DNA of 64,000 nt from Phymorhynchus buccinoides (lineage: Eukaryota; Mollusca; Gastropoda; Neogastropoda; Raphitomidae): assembly GCA_017654935.2 (NCBI GenBank), contig CM065694.1, positions 2,494,876-2,558,875 on the forward strand. The letters run 5' to 3'. Every line of letters starts with the position of its first letter. Within the stretch, counting starts at the first letter, position 1. A model generated the notes under the pieces. The model saw only the letters and a list, made by a program, of their open reading frames with translations. It made no database searches and was not told where the DNA came from. The translations under genes were made by a program, and so were the position numbers. Shown piece by piece: positions 47,311 to 59,929 of this stretch.

Positions 47311-47465
47311 GCATATGTTACGGACTATTAAGGCGCACCCCCTCAATTTGACTCAAAATTCAGATTTTGTTACTCTATTTCCTTACTGATATTATCAGTC
47401 ACATTATAAGGTGCAGGGATCTGTCTGGGGAAAAGGTATCGCCTTATAGTCCGTAAAATATAGTA
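47311..47465. mobile_element. Palindromic MITE, copy 5
   Basis: GTTACGGACTATTAAGGCGC at the left and GCCTTATAGTCCGTAAAATA at the right. Confidence 0.65.
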
Positions 47466-47579
47466 TGTACATATCAATGTACGAGTCAGAGTATCTTTGA
47501 TATTATGAAAGGCAGATCTAAGGACAGACAGACAAAGAAAAAAACTGCATCAAAACACACACACAAGCGAAAAGAGCAT

Positions 47580-47870
<291 letters not shown>

Positions 47871-47880
47871 CTAAATGTGT

Positions 47881-48080
47881 ATAATATTTTACGGACCATA
47901 AGGAAATACTTTTTTCCCAGATTGAAAGCCCTCCGCCTTTTTATTTTGTTTTATAGTTATAGTATACTTATACTGTTATAGCATGAGTAATAAAATTAAA
48001 TAGTATAAAAAACTATAATAACAAAATCAGAATTTTGTTTAAAATTTGGGGGGTGCGCCTTATAAAAAGAAAATACAGTA
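47881..48080. mobile_element. Palindromic MITE, copy 6
   Basis: ATTTTACGGACCATAAGG at the left and GGGTGCGCCTTATAAAAAGA at the right. Confidence 0.55.
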
Positions 48081-48179
48081 CAAACAAGTCACAAGTGATC
48101 ATATCGCATGTACAAACTCTAACAAAGAAACAAAGAAAAATGAAGGCGGACAAAAAAACAAAGAAAAACAAAGAGGAAG

Positions 48180-48525
48180 TAACACACACACACACACACA
48201 CACACAGGTACAGGTACACACACACACACACACACACAGAGGAAACAGAAGCGAGGAGAACATAAAGGGGGAAATGAGGAAAAAGAGAGTGGGGAAATGT
48301 GTTCTTTTTTGTTATGACTCATATGAGGCTGTAAACATGAATACTTTCCTGAGCCTGATTTCTTTCAGTTTGAACCAATGCCTAATTCTTAAACAAGATT
48401 TTTTTTTTTAAACACGTTTTTATTGTGCATTTCATTAATTCTAAAACTATTTTAACAACATGCAAAGTACTGCGTGTGCTGAACAGTAATGCACTCAAAA
48501 TAAAAGATTTAAGCATACATTATTA

Positions 48526-48577
<52 letters not shown>

Positions 48578-48608
48578 GTGTGCGTGTGCGTGTGTGTGTG
48601 TGTGTGTC
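48180..48608. repeat. (CA)n and (TG)n microsatellites
   Basis: CA tracts at 48182-48239 and a TG tract at 48529-48608. Confidence 0.95.
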
Positions 48609-48674
48609 ACTGTGTGTGTGCATGTTTTGCTTGTATTTCACTGTCTGTGTAGAGAATCAGATACCAAGTCTATA

Positions 48675-48845
48675 CAGGGTTCATTCTTGCCACAGGACAT
48701 CATAGATGTCATTTGACCAGTTGGCAGAAAAATCAATGTCATTTTCCCAAAACAATAGGTCACAGATTTACCTCGGTACATATCGTGTTCATGAAGGTTA
48801 GCGAAGGTTTTCATCAGATTGTTTTGATTTTTTATCTTCCTAGCC

Positions 48846-48879
<34 letters not shown>

Positions 48880-50000
48880 TCACACACAGTGTAAAATGTA
48901 CCTTGTCATTTCATAGTTTAATGTGAAAAATAAAGTTGAAGGAAACTAATATTCCTGCTCACAATTTAACCCTATGATCCTGCTTTTTTATGTAATCTCA
49001 TTCTCATTCATAGTGTTTATGCAAAGTGAACACACAGGCAAACACATGCGCATAACCCCTGGAATAGGCTGACTAGAGAGAGAGAGAGGGGGGGGGGGGG
49101 GGAGACAGACAGATCGAGATATGGACAGACAGGCAGACAGACACACAAGCGTACACACACACTTGCATATTAATGCAGTAGCTTATGTTTTTGAGATGAT
49201 GCCATTCACATCTCTAAAAGAATGGCTTGGTGCTGCTGCTTTTTCCTGTTCTATTTACCGTTCAGATTTGGTCAACGAAGAAATCAGACCAAAAACTTGA
49301 AGTGCTTCGCTATCGCGAACAAGCATTCAGATGTAAACAAAGATCATTCTGGAATGACCGGACATGTGTTGCTTAGAAAGGAAAACCCTGGATGGTCAGA
49401 AACAAGACTGACAACCAGGAAAACCAAAGCAAACAGACTGACCACTGTGGCACGAAGCGAAAACCAGGTTCGGAGTTTTGATGTGGAAAAGTTGGGGGGG
49501 CTTGACCTAATTCCAACGATCCTACAAGTTGCAGACGATGTCTGAGCGAGTCCGAAACTAGCAAACAGATTCTTCTGCCCCTTTCCTACTCGTGGCTTCT
49601 TTTGGGGAGGCATGGCTGGTTTTAAACATGTTTTGTTGTCAAAAGGCCGATAAACGATCTTAAGAAGAACGATTTCGTTTAGCACTAGGCCTAGAAGACT
49701 AGGTCACGCTGGAACTTTATTTGGTCTTCAAAAAAGTTGGATCGGAAAAGCTTTACCGAATGTGCAATGCCGCCATTTCTTCGTTTCGGCGTTCGTTTCG
49801 CCAGATACAACTTTTTAGTTCTGTTTATGGTCCGAGGCCGCGGCAGAACTCAAGCTTAGCAGACGACAGAATCCTTGAAGTTGTTGACTGCTTTGACGAA
49901 AAATCAATCGGTCAGATGACCGCCTGCCTGCTAAAACTATCGGTCAAAATCGAAGGTTTATGAGTCAATGACCGATGACCGACACCAAGAATGAACCCTG
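48675..50000. mobile_element. 1.3-kb DNA transposon derivative with TCTATA target duplication
   Basis: CAGGGTTCATTCTTG at 48675 and CAAGAATGAACCCTG ending at 50000 are exact inverted ends, each flanked by TCTATA (48669-48674, 50001-50006). The minus frame near 49540-49610 reads MPPQKKPRVGKGQKNLFASF, a basic segment followed by LFxxF resembling the N-termini of some hAT transposases. It is probably an internally deleted relic; the rest of a transposase was not found. Confidence 0.65.
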
Positions 50001-50224
50001 TCTATAACATGTGTGTTTCATTGTATTTTCAATGTATGCATTTGCAATCACAGAGAGATTTAGACCATATCCTTTCGCTGCAATCTCTAACCACGGCTGC
50101 AGCAAGTTTGTGATTCTGCATTAATTCATAGTAGGTCAGTGGTAAGAAGTCTCCGGTGACTCACTATACACTACTTAACACCAATTGTATAAAGTCATTC
50201 CACTTCCAGTCACTATACGATATA

Positions 50225-50402
50225 CAGTGGAACCTCCCTTATAAGGCCTCCTATTATAAGACTCCCTGCCACATAAGACCTATTTCTCCGAGACATTGCC
50301 CTTCTTTGCAAGCATTAAAATTACCTCCCTTATAAGAGGGTCTTATAACCTAAGACCTCATTTTGGATGATTTTTGAAGGTCTTATCATGGAGGTTCCAC
50401 TG
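50225..50402. mobile_element. pogo/Tigger-like MITE
   Basis: CAGTGGAACCTCCCTTATAA at the left and CATGGAGGTTCCACTG at the right, flanked by TA on both sides. TIRs beginning CAGTGGAACCTC with a TA target are characteristic of the Tc1/mariner pogo (Tigger) group. Confidence 0.8.
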
Positions 50403-50740
50403 TATCAGATTGCTTCCCTCTGCAACTACTCCATATCAGCCCGTCTGTATCAGGTTAAATGAAACAATATTATAAAAACAAATAAAAATGAACAATGCAA
50501 AACCCATAGATTTGATATTTTAAGGCATCAATTGATAACAAAGAACTAATGGCAAAGTTTCAGAACATAATAATGATAATCTTTATTAGCATAGTACTGA
50601 CTGAGTAGCGATTTTTGCAAATAAACATAGCAAAAAGCCAAAACGGTGGGACAGGGTGACCCCTCATTAGCATACCTTGCACTCAAATAGGCTCCAGGTC
50701 ATTTTATTAAAAAAGTTGAAAACTACTCTGATAGTAATAT

Positions 50741-50907
50741 TACCATATTTTACGGACTATAAGGCGATACTTTTGTTTAAAGACTTGAGACCCCTGCGCC
50801 ATGTGACTGATAATATAGTAAAAAAACTCTAACAAAATCAGATTGTTGTGTAAAATTTGGGTGTGCGCCTTATAATCAGGTGCGCCTTGTAGTCCGTAAA
50901 ATATGGT
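50741..50907. mobile_element. Palindromic MITE, copy 7
   Basis: TACCATATTTTACGGACTAT at the left and GTAGTCCGTAAAATATGGT at the right. Confidence 0.75.
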
Positions 50908-51021
50908 GTATCAAAACAAAAGGGAATACTTACTATTGTACTATTACACTTACAGGCTGTACATGTAGTTTGGCTTGAATGAGTTGTAACTATGAATGTT
51001 TCTTAAAGATTACATAGAATC

Positions 51022-51265
51022 TTAACCCTTTCACCGCCAGTCGCATTTTAGCACCACAGTGACTTAAGACCTATATCACTAAAAGGCATCAAATTGGGGT
51101 CTATTATCCAAAGACCCTATTGTCTTAGTTTTGGGAAGTAAAGATAGACCTTATTTTATCTATGTCACAGAAGAATGCCCAATACTGCAGATGGATTTTG
51201 TTCTCTACCCAGGTAAATTTAATGGAACATTTTGGCTGAAATATGGCTGGCGGTGAAAGGGTTAA
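51022..51265. mobile_element. TTAA-flanked piggyBac-like MITE
   Basis: TTAACCCTTTCACCGCCAGT at the left and TGGCGGTGAAAGGGTTAA at the right; close match to 16606-16851. Confidence 0.8.
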
Positions 51266-52080
51266 TCTCTCATATATAATTTTTGTTATCATTTTATTAT
51301 TTAATAATAATTTAAATGTTAACAGTTTGCAAGTCATTTTTACTAATTTTAGCTTAGATCTTTACAATTACAAACAATGTAACAATTCAAATCTTTAATA
51401 AAAACCTGTTTAGGAACAAAGAAACATGGTCTGGAGAAACTGAAGAAATTGACTGCATGGGTGCTCCTGGGAAAATTAAAAAATCCTGCAAGGCAGGGGT
51501 CCAGGGGCCACCCCGTTAACAACTTGACTTAAACAATCCTAAAAATATAATTTGAAGAAACGAAGACAACTGCTGGGTTCAGTACAATTCACAACAAATA
51601 AAAACAGTCACTATGTTTCGGGTTCAACCCGTTGTCCAGTGCTAAGCATAGACATGAAATAGTGACACACATGATGTAAAGACGCAAACAACTTGTGATG
51701 CAATGATAAAATTGACGATGGACAGTGACATCACTTAAGTAAAAATGATGACAAATAAACTTTCTATGACCAATATGAAATAAAGATCTACAAGATTGGA
51801 TTGTCCAAAACAAAAACAATATTGTAGATAATGACAAAAAAGGTATCCTTGCATTAAATTTCATTATTGGTCATAGAAAGTGGGGTTTTTTCCATCATTG
51901 GCGACATTGCATCACAAGTTGTTTACGTGTTTACGTCATGTATGTTACTAGGCCTTCCTATGATTGAAGAAAGGCTAAAAATTCTTATTTAGCCTTGAGT
52001 ATCATAGAGTGTGTGGTGACAAAATAGAGACAAGTATTAGTAAGTATAAAATTTTACATTCAGTAAAACCAATAAGTGAA
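51266..52080. other. Intron 1 sequence with dispersed-repeat fragments
   Basis: 51470-51520 carries the GGCAGGGGTCCAGGGGCCAC motif of the 19400/36200 family. 51640-51940 holds a loose inverted repeat around GACATCACTT / TTGCATCACAAGTTGTTT. No exon seen. Confidence 0.4.
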
Positions 52081-52253
52081 TACCGTATTTTGCGGACTAT
52101 AAGGCCATACTTTTTTCCTAGTCTGAGACCCCTGCGCCTTGTAATGCGACTGATAATATAGTAAGAAACTATAATAACAAAATCTGAATTTTGTGTGAAA
52201 TTTGGGGGGTGCGTCTTATAATCAGGTGCGCCTTGTAGTCCGTAAAATACGGT
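52081..52253. mobile_element. Palindromic MITE, copy 8 (best preserved)
   Basis: TACCGTATTTTGCGGACTAT at the left and GTAGTCCGTAAAATACGGTA at the right form near-perfect TIRs. A partial copy follows at 52400-52830. Confidence 0.8.
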
Positions 52254-53257
52254 AACTCATAATTTACATTATCTGTTCTGTTAATTAAACTACTTGAGTA
52301 CTATCAGTCTGATTTTGCTTGGAGAAAACCCCCCACTGATGAAATAACAAACAAAAACAAAAATTGAAAAACCACCCAAAACAAAAAACACATTTGATTT
52401 ACCATAATTTTCGGACTATAAGCCCATCAAAAAGAAGTCTGTCTGGGGTTTCATCAGTTTGAAAAATAGGGTAGGTAGGTACTACTACTAGGCTTTTTTT
52501 CTTTTTAACTTGTGTTTGGTCCATGTGTGTGAATATATTTCCATATCAAAACAGTGTATACTTTTGCACTTATGTTTTATGTTTCAGTTTGCTCGCTTAC
52601 TTTTGTTTTCTTTTCTTTTTTTCCCATTCGTCAAAAAAAAGTTTAGGGTCGGTGGCAAAAAAATAGGGTCGGTCGGGAAACCGGAAACCAACATATTTTT
52701 TGTGTGTGCCTAAGTATAAGGCGATACCTTTCCCCCCAGACTGAGACCACTGCGCCTATATGATTGACAATAATTAATAGTAAGAACATTTAATAACAAA
52801 ATCTGAGTTTTGTGTATAAGACTATAACCAGGCATGGAAATTGGAAAAGCAATAAAAAGCTGAAAAGCGGGGGTCTGGGGGCCGCAGTAATAAGAAGCTG
52901 AAAAGCGGGGGTCTGGGGGCCGCAGAAGGCCTGTGTAGGTGTCCAAAGGATAATGCTGAAGCTTTTTTGGGTAATTGAAGCCCTAAAACAGCAAGAAAAT
53001 GGCGAAAGATAGTTAATTTTTTGTGGGTTTTCGGCAGACTCTTTTTTCGGCGGAAAAGCAATGTCATTTTGGCGGAAATTTGCTGTTTGGTGGACAATCC
53101 CCATCCTGATAACTTTGGGAGTGTGCATGGGATATTAGTTATAAAAGTTATAGTCACCACATTTAGTGATAACAAGCGGGGGACGGAGAAGGGGGGAGAT
53201 TGACCCCAAGTCCAGAGACTGGTAATAATTGGTTCAAAAAGCTAATACCCAATGACA

Positions 53258-53259
<2 letters not shown>

Positions 53260-53342
<83 letters not shown>
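53260..53342. repeat. (GA)n microsatellite
   Basis: About 80 bp of GA. Confidence 0.95.
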
Positions 53343-53346
<4 letters not shown>

Positions 53347-53433
53347 GCATTGTAATCATTACATTAGAAGAGAAATGGAAAAATAACGCGACGTTTCTTT
53401 TCTTTTCAATAAACAAAAACTCTTTCAAAATAA

Positions 53434-53751
53434 ACACCTACCTCTACATTGATTGAACTGTTGTCCGTTTTGGAAGAGAAACATTACGCTATCGAAGGCG
53501 TCTTCTTCACAGCGGGAGACTTCTACTTTCCGACTTTCGTATTCGGACTCTAGTCTTACACTTGTCCGTCTACTCGCGCTGGGTGATGTCACTTCAATCC
53601 CCGTGCAAAATTTTGAAATCATTCTGACATACTGTGCAGACGGCATACCATTTTTGTTTCGCCTTGTCAAGACTCGTAAATATACGGAATATCGGGGAAC
53701 AAACTTCTGGTACGCCCGACTATTCAACCGCACGCTTTTCTTTGACGCCAT
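53434..53751 (-). CDS. Possible first exon nested in Picalm intron 1, unrecognised
   Basis: ATG at 53749-53751 lies in AAGATGGCGTC, a YY1-type element that often overlaps start codons. An NRF-1-like ACGCATGCGCA is at 53769-53779. About 104 codons follow (MASKKSVRLNSRAYQKFVPR at the start, EEDAFDSVMFLFQNGQQFNQ near the end), basic at first and with a balanced composition, ending near a GTAGGT donor at about 53436. I do not recognise the protein. TTGGCAGCTATG at 53957-53970 matches the ends of the element at 36638, so this may be the first exon of a DNA transposon and not a host gene. No second exon was identified. Confidence 0.4.
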
Positions 53752-54777
53752 CTTGGCCAGAAGTTTTTACGCATGCGCAGAATATGGTTTTCGGGTCAGA
53801 AAAGATGGATCGGCATTGGAAATCCGCACGCATGTCGACTCAACTCGATTTTAAGCGGTTTTGTTGTTGTTTGTTTTGAATACGGATTTTTTTCTCTATA
53901 CATCAGAAAAGCGGAATCGCGGCCAGAAAACGGAAACATTCCGGGAAAAAAGGAATGGTTGGCAGCTATGCATAAACCATTGCAGTTGCATACCTGCAAC
54001 CTATATTAACTTAATTAAGTTACTAACAAAATTTGGTAAAATAGTACTCCCGAGTAATAGTAGTAGTACTAGTAGTAGTAGTAGTAGTAGAATAGGGACT
54101 AATCAAGCCGTTAATGCTACAAAGTGAATTAATAACCACATTTTTAGAAAGAGGGGGAGTGTGCGGATGTGCATGCACACACACACACATTTAGTTCCAT
54201 TTTAATGCATGTGTTTTGCCTGTTTATTATTTTTATGCACACCTCTCTCTCTCTCTCTCTCTCTCTGAGTCTCTGTGACACAATCTCTCTCACACACACA
54301 ACTCACATGGATATTGTACACACCCATTCAGAAGCTCATTTAAAATCAATGAAGGTAATTTAGAAGATTGCAAAATGGGTAGATAAAGGGCGTTGGCATG
54401 ACTGTACTTATCTAGTTTTAACAATTCAAAAAGCACGCCAAATTCAAAGGAAATGTGTCACCCACAGAGTAGAATTGCACAAGCGCAAAAACATGAGCAC
54501 ATGCAGAAAGTATTGCCTTTCTTCGGTGAGCTCTTTATTGTCGCCGGTCAGTGACTCAGCTCATGTCAATGACCGACGAAAATCGATCTGATGACGGTCA
54601 CTGCAGACTTTGTCATCAAACTTGGAACTTTTTGGCGACTCAAGTCTGCAGTGGAAATCTTGTTTTGGTTTCGTTTTCTCAGTTAAATATAAGGAAAGGA
54701 AACAAAGAGCAAAACATGCACAATTTTGCACAAATGCTTTGTCTAAAACAACAGCGATCAACTTAACCGGTACTCAC

Positions 54778-54907
54778 AATCAAGATGTTTTCTTTTGGGT
54801 CCGATGATTTCCTCCGTGGTTGCTTTGCACACTGCTTTCGCCAAATTTTGGCCAGCAATACTGTGTTTGGCCGCAGCCATTCTGTCCATAATACTTTGCC
54901 CCGACAT
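54778..54907 (-). CDS. Picalm: Picalm exon 1 (start codon)
   Basis: 130 coding nt; donor GTGAGT at 54772-54777. It encodes [40 protein letters not shown] and HLD, aligning without gaps to the vertebrate PICALM N-terminus. K28, K38, K40 and H41 match the PI(4,5)P2-binding residues of CALM. The start is fixed by this alignment. The 5' UTR end is unknown. Confidence 0.96.
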
Positions 54908-55034
54908 TGTCGCAGGTGCCACTGATCTCAAATTTGCAGAAAAAAAGTTTTAAGGGCCACTAAAAAGGCCCAAAATGTTTTCAAGCCTCTCTGACACTTC
55001 ACTGACAGAAAGAAAAGGGGTGGTTTTCAGACAC

Positions 55035-55083
55035 ATTGGCCAATATGGCGGGCATGCCAATGAGGAATTACACATCACGTGAC
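55035..55083 (-). promoter_or_regulatory. Picalm: Likely Picalm promoter: CCAAT, YY1 and E-box sites
   Basis: ATTGG (55035-55039) and CCAAT sites at 55040 and 55057 surround AATATGGCGGGC, a YY1-like site. ATCACGTGAC (55074-55083) is a canonical CACGTG E-box with 9 of 10 bases of the CLEAR/TFEB consensus. The cluster lies 128-176 bp upstream of the ATG. Motif matches only; function is inferred. Confidence 0.5.
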
Positions 55084-55360
55084 CAGGGATCAATCATTAG
55101 TTCCCCAGTTGAACTGTTTAGTAGGCCTAGAGTCAGAAAGCGTAGATACAGTCAAAGACTGTATAGGGTCTTTGATACAGTGTCTTTGGTAGAGTCGAAG
55201 ATGTTCTATTTTGTTTTGAAGAAAATGTGTGCACAGTGGTCTAATGCAAAATCCCAACTGAAAACTTAATAGTTTGATTGCTAGTCTAGTGTACAATGAA
55301 AAGAAACAACGTATATTCAGTTGCAGAAATGAACTTTTATTTATTTATAAAACGTATAAA

Positions 55361-55450
55361 ACGTTGATTCATTCATTCATTGATTTAATAGTCTCATCAC
55401 CATTGTGTGAACAGACTATAAATTAAATCAATGAATGAATGAACCAACGT
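55361..55450. repeat. Fold-back sequence
   Basis: ACGTTGATTCATTCATTCAT followed by TGATTTAATAGTCT pairs with AGACTATAAATTAAATCAAT followed by GAATGAATGAACCAACGT, giving a stem of more than 30 bp with small mismatches and a loop of about 20 nt. Confidence 0.7.
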
Positions 55451-56012
55451 ATATTTTTAGACGTCTGCTTTTTACCCCCTTCCCGGGCTTCTCATTTTCC
55501 AAAACGATACAGGGTATATACCAACTGAACCCTTAATCGTACTTTATATACTCATAATTAAAATGTACTTATTTGAAAAGAAACCCATGCACTCACATAA
55601 TAAAGTCAAACATAGTATTACTTTACCTACTCATCTTAGCATGCACAATTTAAGATGTAAATAACATGTACCCATGGCAACATGAAACCTATTTCTACAT
55701 TACATTATTGATTTTGAACATGATGCACAAAGGTAAACGCACACACCTAACAAAAAGCAGACCTAGTCATATTGTTTGCATGCGGATATACATATATTGA
55801 AAAGTACATACACATGATGAAATCAAGCCTAAACCTACTTTATCATACTCATCTTTAACATGCATATAAGTAAAACTTAGCCTATGCGCATCACAAAATC
55901 AAGACTAATCCTACTTACATACTCGTAACATATACACAATTTAAATTTAATGCTGATACACATAATAAAATCAAGCCCGGCTAAGCCCACTTTACATACT
56001 AATCTTAAAAAT

Positions 56013-56017
<5 letters not shown>
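55451..56017. other. Intergenic, nothing recognised
   Basis: AT-rich, with loosely repeated ACTTTACATACTCATCTTA-type phrases (55620, 55850, 55990) that hint at an old tandem duplication. Confidence 0.35.
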
Positions 56018-56263
<246 letters not shown>

Positions 56264-56439
56264 ATGCGGTTGACTAACATAGAATGGAGCAGCACATTAT
56301 TCTTTTTTGTTCATGCCAGCTGGTGTTATGGTTCCTATAAGATGTTGATCAGTGATGCTGGACTCCATGTACCTCCTGTAGACCTTGGTTGACGTGTTCT
56401 GACACACAGCTGCAACAGTACTGTAGCATGAGTGCCGCT

Positions 56440-56720
56440 TTCATTGAAGTGAAGGCGTACAGGATGTCCTTATTTCAGACGAAATAGGATTTTACGCCCT
56501 CTGCGGTCTTTCGACCATGTGGGGCATTTTTAAATACAAAGATGGTGGGAACAATACTGGAGGCAATGCCCGGATGCAGTGCAACACCAGTAAAGTCCCG
56601 ATGTTTTAACAATACAGATAGGTGTAGCAGTAACCACGCACTCGGTTAAACCTCATCGGCTATGGTACCGCCACCTGAAGTTTCATGGACCGCAGATGTT
56701 CTTCAAAGCGGTCTGCAAGT
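56440..56720. repeat. Dispersed repeat, copy 1
   Basis: AATACAAAGATGGTGGGAAC, GGAGGCAATGCCCGGATGCA and GGTTAAACCTCATCGGCTAT, TGGTACCGCCAC also occur, in the same order, at 60985-61195. Shared length is about 200 bp. Could be a SINE or LINE fragment; no tRNA-like head recognised. Confidence 0.65.
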
Positions 56721-57084
56721 GAGCGACATGTTTCTTCCACATATCGTTTTCCACACAAACTGCACGTGATGACGTACACCACATTTGTAGACTCGGCTGG
56801 CAAGTGAAGCTGCTTCTGATGGCAAAATGGCGACTTCAAGTACCGCAGAGATCAGTGGCAGGGTCGAACTATGTTATGAACTACTTCCATCTGACAGACG
56901 ATACCGCTCTGTTCGTAAGATGAACGTTGCTTTTATTATTTCCTTGTACCTTTGATTTTTGTTCTCTGTTCCTTTTGTTTTGCATGGATATTTTGTTTTC
57001 TGTGGCCATCATGAGACCACAGTGTAAATTGCTCTTGTTAAGATAATAAAGTAATTTTGACTCAGTTTCCCGTGGGGATACCAG

Positions 57085-57086
<2 letters not shown>

Positions 57087-57153
<67 letters not shown>

Positions 57154-57471
57154 TTTCATCGCAGTGTAGGAATAGTTCTCCCACCTTCTGGAAAGTTCTG
57201 TGCTTGTAACTTCATTTAGTCTGTCACTCTTACTGACTCTCCTTCAGTTTCCCTTTGCTTACTAGCTGTCATCTACTATGATCTTTCTGCCTTACCGGTC
57301 CATGCGCTCTTGCCTTTTTTTTCTCTCTCCGAGAAACACTTTCAAAAAGATTTCCTCCTGCCGAAGTCGGACTTACTGGGCCTAACTATTTCTTAGTTAG
57401 GCGCATAACGGCAGCATGGCGTATCTGCGCTCATAATTGACAGGAAACTGTCTGAGCGATCGAAGAAGAAC

Positions 57472-57538
<67 letters not shown>

Positions 57539-57543
57539 TACAG

Positions 57544-57583
<40 letters not shown>
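57087..57583. repeat. (TG)n and (GA)n microsatellites in a dispersed repeat
   Basis: TG at 57087-57152; GA at 57475-57531 next to TG at 57547-57583. GTGGGGATACCAGGGGTG and CCCACCTTCTGGAAAGTTCT around them match 17219-17275, so the first TG tract grew inside a dispersed repeat. Confidence 0.85.
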
Positions 57584-57584
<1 letters not shown>

Positions 57585-58083
57585 CATGACTGCAGCTGTT
57601 ATAACACGCGCCGAAGGTGTTACAAAAATAGTGACAACACACACTAACACACATGCGCGCGCGCGTGTGCACACGCGTAGAGACTGAGGTTAACGAGTTC
57701 CTTTTTAAAACCCTTTCACTCCCAGAACTATTTGTAGTTTTAGCGAACGAGCTCCCCAACGTTTAAAAAATCACTAAAAATTAAATGGTGCTGTAAAGAC
57801 TATAATGATATAGTCTGTATTTTATTGAAGAAAAATGGAGAACACAATTATTATAATTCAGTTCAATGTTGACTACGCGAGATAACCAAGATTTAAAAAA
57901 AAGACAATATTAAAAAAAAAATAAAAAAAATGAAAATTCAGTATCTGAACCACTTGTATCATGATTGGGCTGAACAACAACTTCATAAACTTTATTCCCA
58001 ACACACTTTTCATCATTTTTAGTGTCAGAAAATTAAACACACTTCATAGTTTTCTTGGCATTTACCTTCTGGCAGCCAGATTG
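57584..58083. other. Intergenic, nothing recognised
   Basis: Poly-A-rich stretch at 57890-57935; AAACCCTTTCACTCCCAGAA at 57707 may be a decayed TTAA-type MITE end. Confidence 0.35.
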
Positions 58084-58303
58084 ATAGGGGAAGACGGGGT
58101 AAAAAGCGCATGGGCGGGTAAGAAGCCCACCCCAATTATCTCATGAAATAAAGAAAATTTCAGTCAAATTTGCCCATGAGACGAATGCTAGACATTAACG
58201 CTCGTCTCATGGGCAAAATGAGACTGAAATTTGCTTCATTTCATGAGATAATTGGGGTGGGCTTCTTACCCGCCCATGCGCTTTTTACCCCGTCTTCCCC
58301 TAT
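58084..58303. mobile_element. Near-perfect hairpin MITE, copy A
   Basis: ATAGGGGAAGACGGGGTAAA at the left and TTTACCCCGTCTTCCCCTAT at the right. The arms pair along nearly the whole 220 bp. A sister copy is at 59467-59687. Confidence 0.85.
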
Positions 58304-58529
58304 GCTTGGACACTTTTTGCTTTACCCCCCCCCAAAAAAAAAGAAATGAAAAAAAACCACGCATCAAAATCGACCCAAAATTCCCTGAGAAACAGGTTCA
58401 GACCCTATACTACTCAAGTGATGTCAACCAGACGGAAGGGAAGTAACTCAATCTTTTGATCTGGGCTACTGAATAGGTTATACCCCTTAAGCGCATCTAA
58501 ACTCGCTCCAGTGGAAAGTGAAAGGCTGA

Positions 58530-59420
<891 letters not shown>

Positions 59421-59466
59421 GTGACAAAATTAAGAGGGCAGCTTATAAAAAATTAAATTGGAAGAT

Positions 59467-59687
59467 ATAGGGGAAGACGGGGTAAAAAAAACCATGGGCG
59501 GGTAAGAAGCCCATGCCAATTATCTCATGAAATAAAGAAAATGTCAGTCAAATTTGCCCATGAGACGAATGCTAAACATTAACACTCGTCTCATGGGCAA
59601 ACTGTGACTGAAATTTGCTTTAATTCATGAGATAATTGGCATGGGCTTCTTACCCGCCCATGGGCTTTTTACCCTGTCGTACCCTAC
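59467..59687. mobile_element. Hairpin MITE, copy B
   Basis: ATAGGGGAAGACGGGGTAAA at the left and TTTTTACCCTGTCGTACCCT at the right; interior GAGACGAATGCTAAACATTA shared with copy A. Confidence 0.8.
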
Positions 59688-59929
59688 ACAGTACATTTTC
59701 TTGAATGTATCACTGGTAAAATATGTGCAAACATATTGAAGGTCTACAGACAGATCTTCTTTCATAAACCAACCACAATCCTCTTGTTGATGGTTCATAG
59801 CTTCATCGAAGTCAATCAGAAATTACTTGACTGTCCAATATGGTACTTTAATAGTAACGTAATGCAAGACGTAGGCCTAGTAACAGCTGCTGGCTCATGA
59901 ACCAGTGAACAGAATTGTTTCAAATTTTG

